Origin: an uncultured Haemophilus sp.
GTDB taxonomy: Bacteria; Pseudomonadota; Gammaproteobacteria; Enterobacterales; Pasteurellaceae
Assembly (NCBI GenBank): GCA_959600045.1
Contig: CAUGKJ010000073.1
Location: forward strand, 1 to 5,375
DNA: 5,375 nucleotides
Reading direction: 5' to 3'
Each line of letters opens with the position of its first letter. Position 1 is the stretch's first letter. The position numbers and the translations under genes were made by a program. A model generated the notes under the pieces. The model was not told the origin of the DNA. It worked only from the letters and a program-made list of their open reading frames with translations, and did not search any database. Of the stretch, positions 5,193 through 5,375 are shown in pieces.

Positions 5193-5375
5193 TAACTATT
5201 TTTTCGAGCAAAAGCGGCGGCTTCGGCGATTAATTGATCATCTGGCCGAATACCTGTGTAGAGCTCAAATTGTTCAACAGCTTGTAGCACAATCACTTCT
5301 GCACCAGAAATCGTTTGTTTACCTTGCTGTTGAGCTAATTGGATAAACGGTGTTTCAGCAGGAATCGCCACCACA
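5192..5375 (-). CDS. Shikimate dehydrogenase-like protein (SDH-L), C-terminal end, runs off the right edge
   Basis: The last 60 codons and the TAA stop (5194-5192) are present; the start lies beyond the window, so the GTG at 5374 is simply an internal Val. The segment VVAIPAETPF, then GKQTISGAEVIVLQAVEQFELYTG, is the C-terminal part of the AroE superfamily, where the Gln in LQAVEQFELYTG (residue 31 of the visible part) helps bind substrate. The segment matches, as I recall it, the SDH-L protein HI0607 of H. influenzae more closely than canonical AroE. It has the KQTISGA and LIAEAAAFAR stretches and lacks the DGLGML motif of AroE. SDH-L enzymes oxidise shikimate with NADP, slowly; their true substrate is uncertain. 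The gene converges on udp, with the shared terminator 7 bases from the stop. Confidence 0.85.
   Translation of the reverse strand, partial: VVAIPAETPFIQLAQQQGKQTISGAEVIVLQAVEQFELYTGIRPDDQLIAEAAAFARKNS

Noticed and set aside
1..5375. Novel defence, mobile or CRISPR system
   Set aside because: There are no direct repeat arrays, transposase, integrase, toxin-antitoxin or phage genes. All six complete genes belong to known widespread families, and base composition looks even. The HerA-like ATPase has no nuclease partner here.

Overview
The window looks like an ordinary core-genome segment from the Pasteurellaceae, most likely a Haemophilus species or a close relative. The main evidence is eight exact copies, in about 5.4 kb, of the 9-base DNA uptake signal AAGTGCGGT or its complement, the Haemophilus influenzae type. 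Several copies carry the typical extension GTCAA. The AT-rich base composition and the proteins, which resemble those of H. influenzae and E. coli, agree with this. I cannot fix the species by reading alone.

Layout, left to right. Positions 1-132 hold the 5' end of a leftward gene for an exported protein, probably the outer-membrane assembly factor TamA. A gap of about 190 bases (133-320) holds its likely -10 element and one inverted repeat. From 2716 down to 321 runs a tight leftward operon of four genes: yiiM (MOSC-domain, molybdenum-cofactor enzyme), ychJ (SEC-C zinc-motif protein), yihY (six-helix inner-membrane protein) and dtd (D-aminoacyl-tRNA deacylase). Every junction in it overlaps, by 11, 1 and 4 bases, so the genes are probably co-transcribed and translationally coupled. 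From the 122-base divergent region 2717-2838, yjgR (HerA/FtsK-type ATPase of unknown role) reads rightward, followed after 47 bases by udp (uridine phosphorylase). udp meets a convergent gene at the right edge, whose last 60 codons match the C-terminus of the shikimate dehydrogenase-like protein (SDH-L, HI0607 type). A hairpin made of two inverted uptake signals lies between them and has T-rich tracts for both directions.

Working together: dtd, yiiM and udp act on faulty or spent metabolites (D-aminoacyl-tRNA, N-hydroxylated bases and uridine respectively). A shared housecleaning theme is therefore possible, but it is inference. I see no mobile element, phage gene, CRISPR array, tRNA or rRNA, and no clear new defence or mobile system. 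The points most worth a second look are the divergent promoter whose -35 is built from an uptake signal, the fully overlapping four-gene operon, and the uncharacterised YjgR ATPase.
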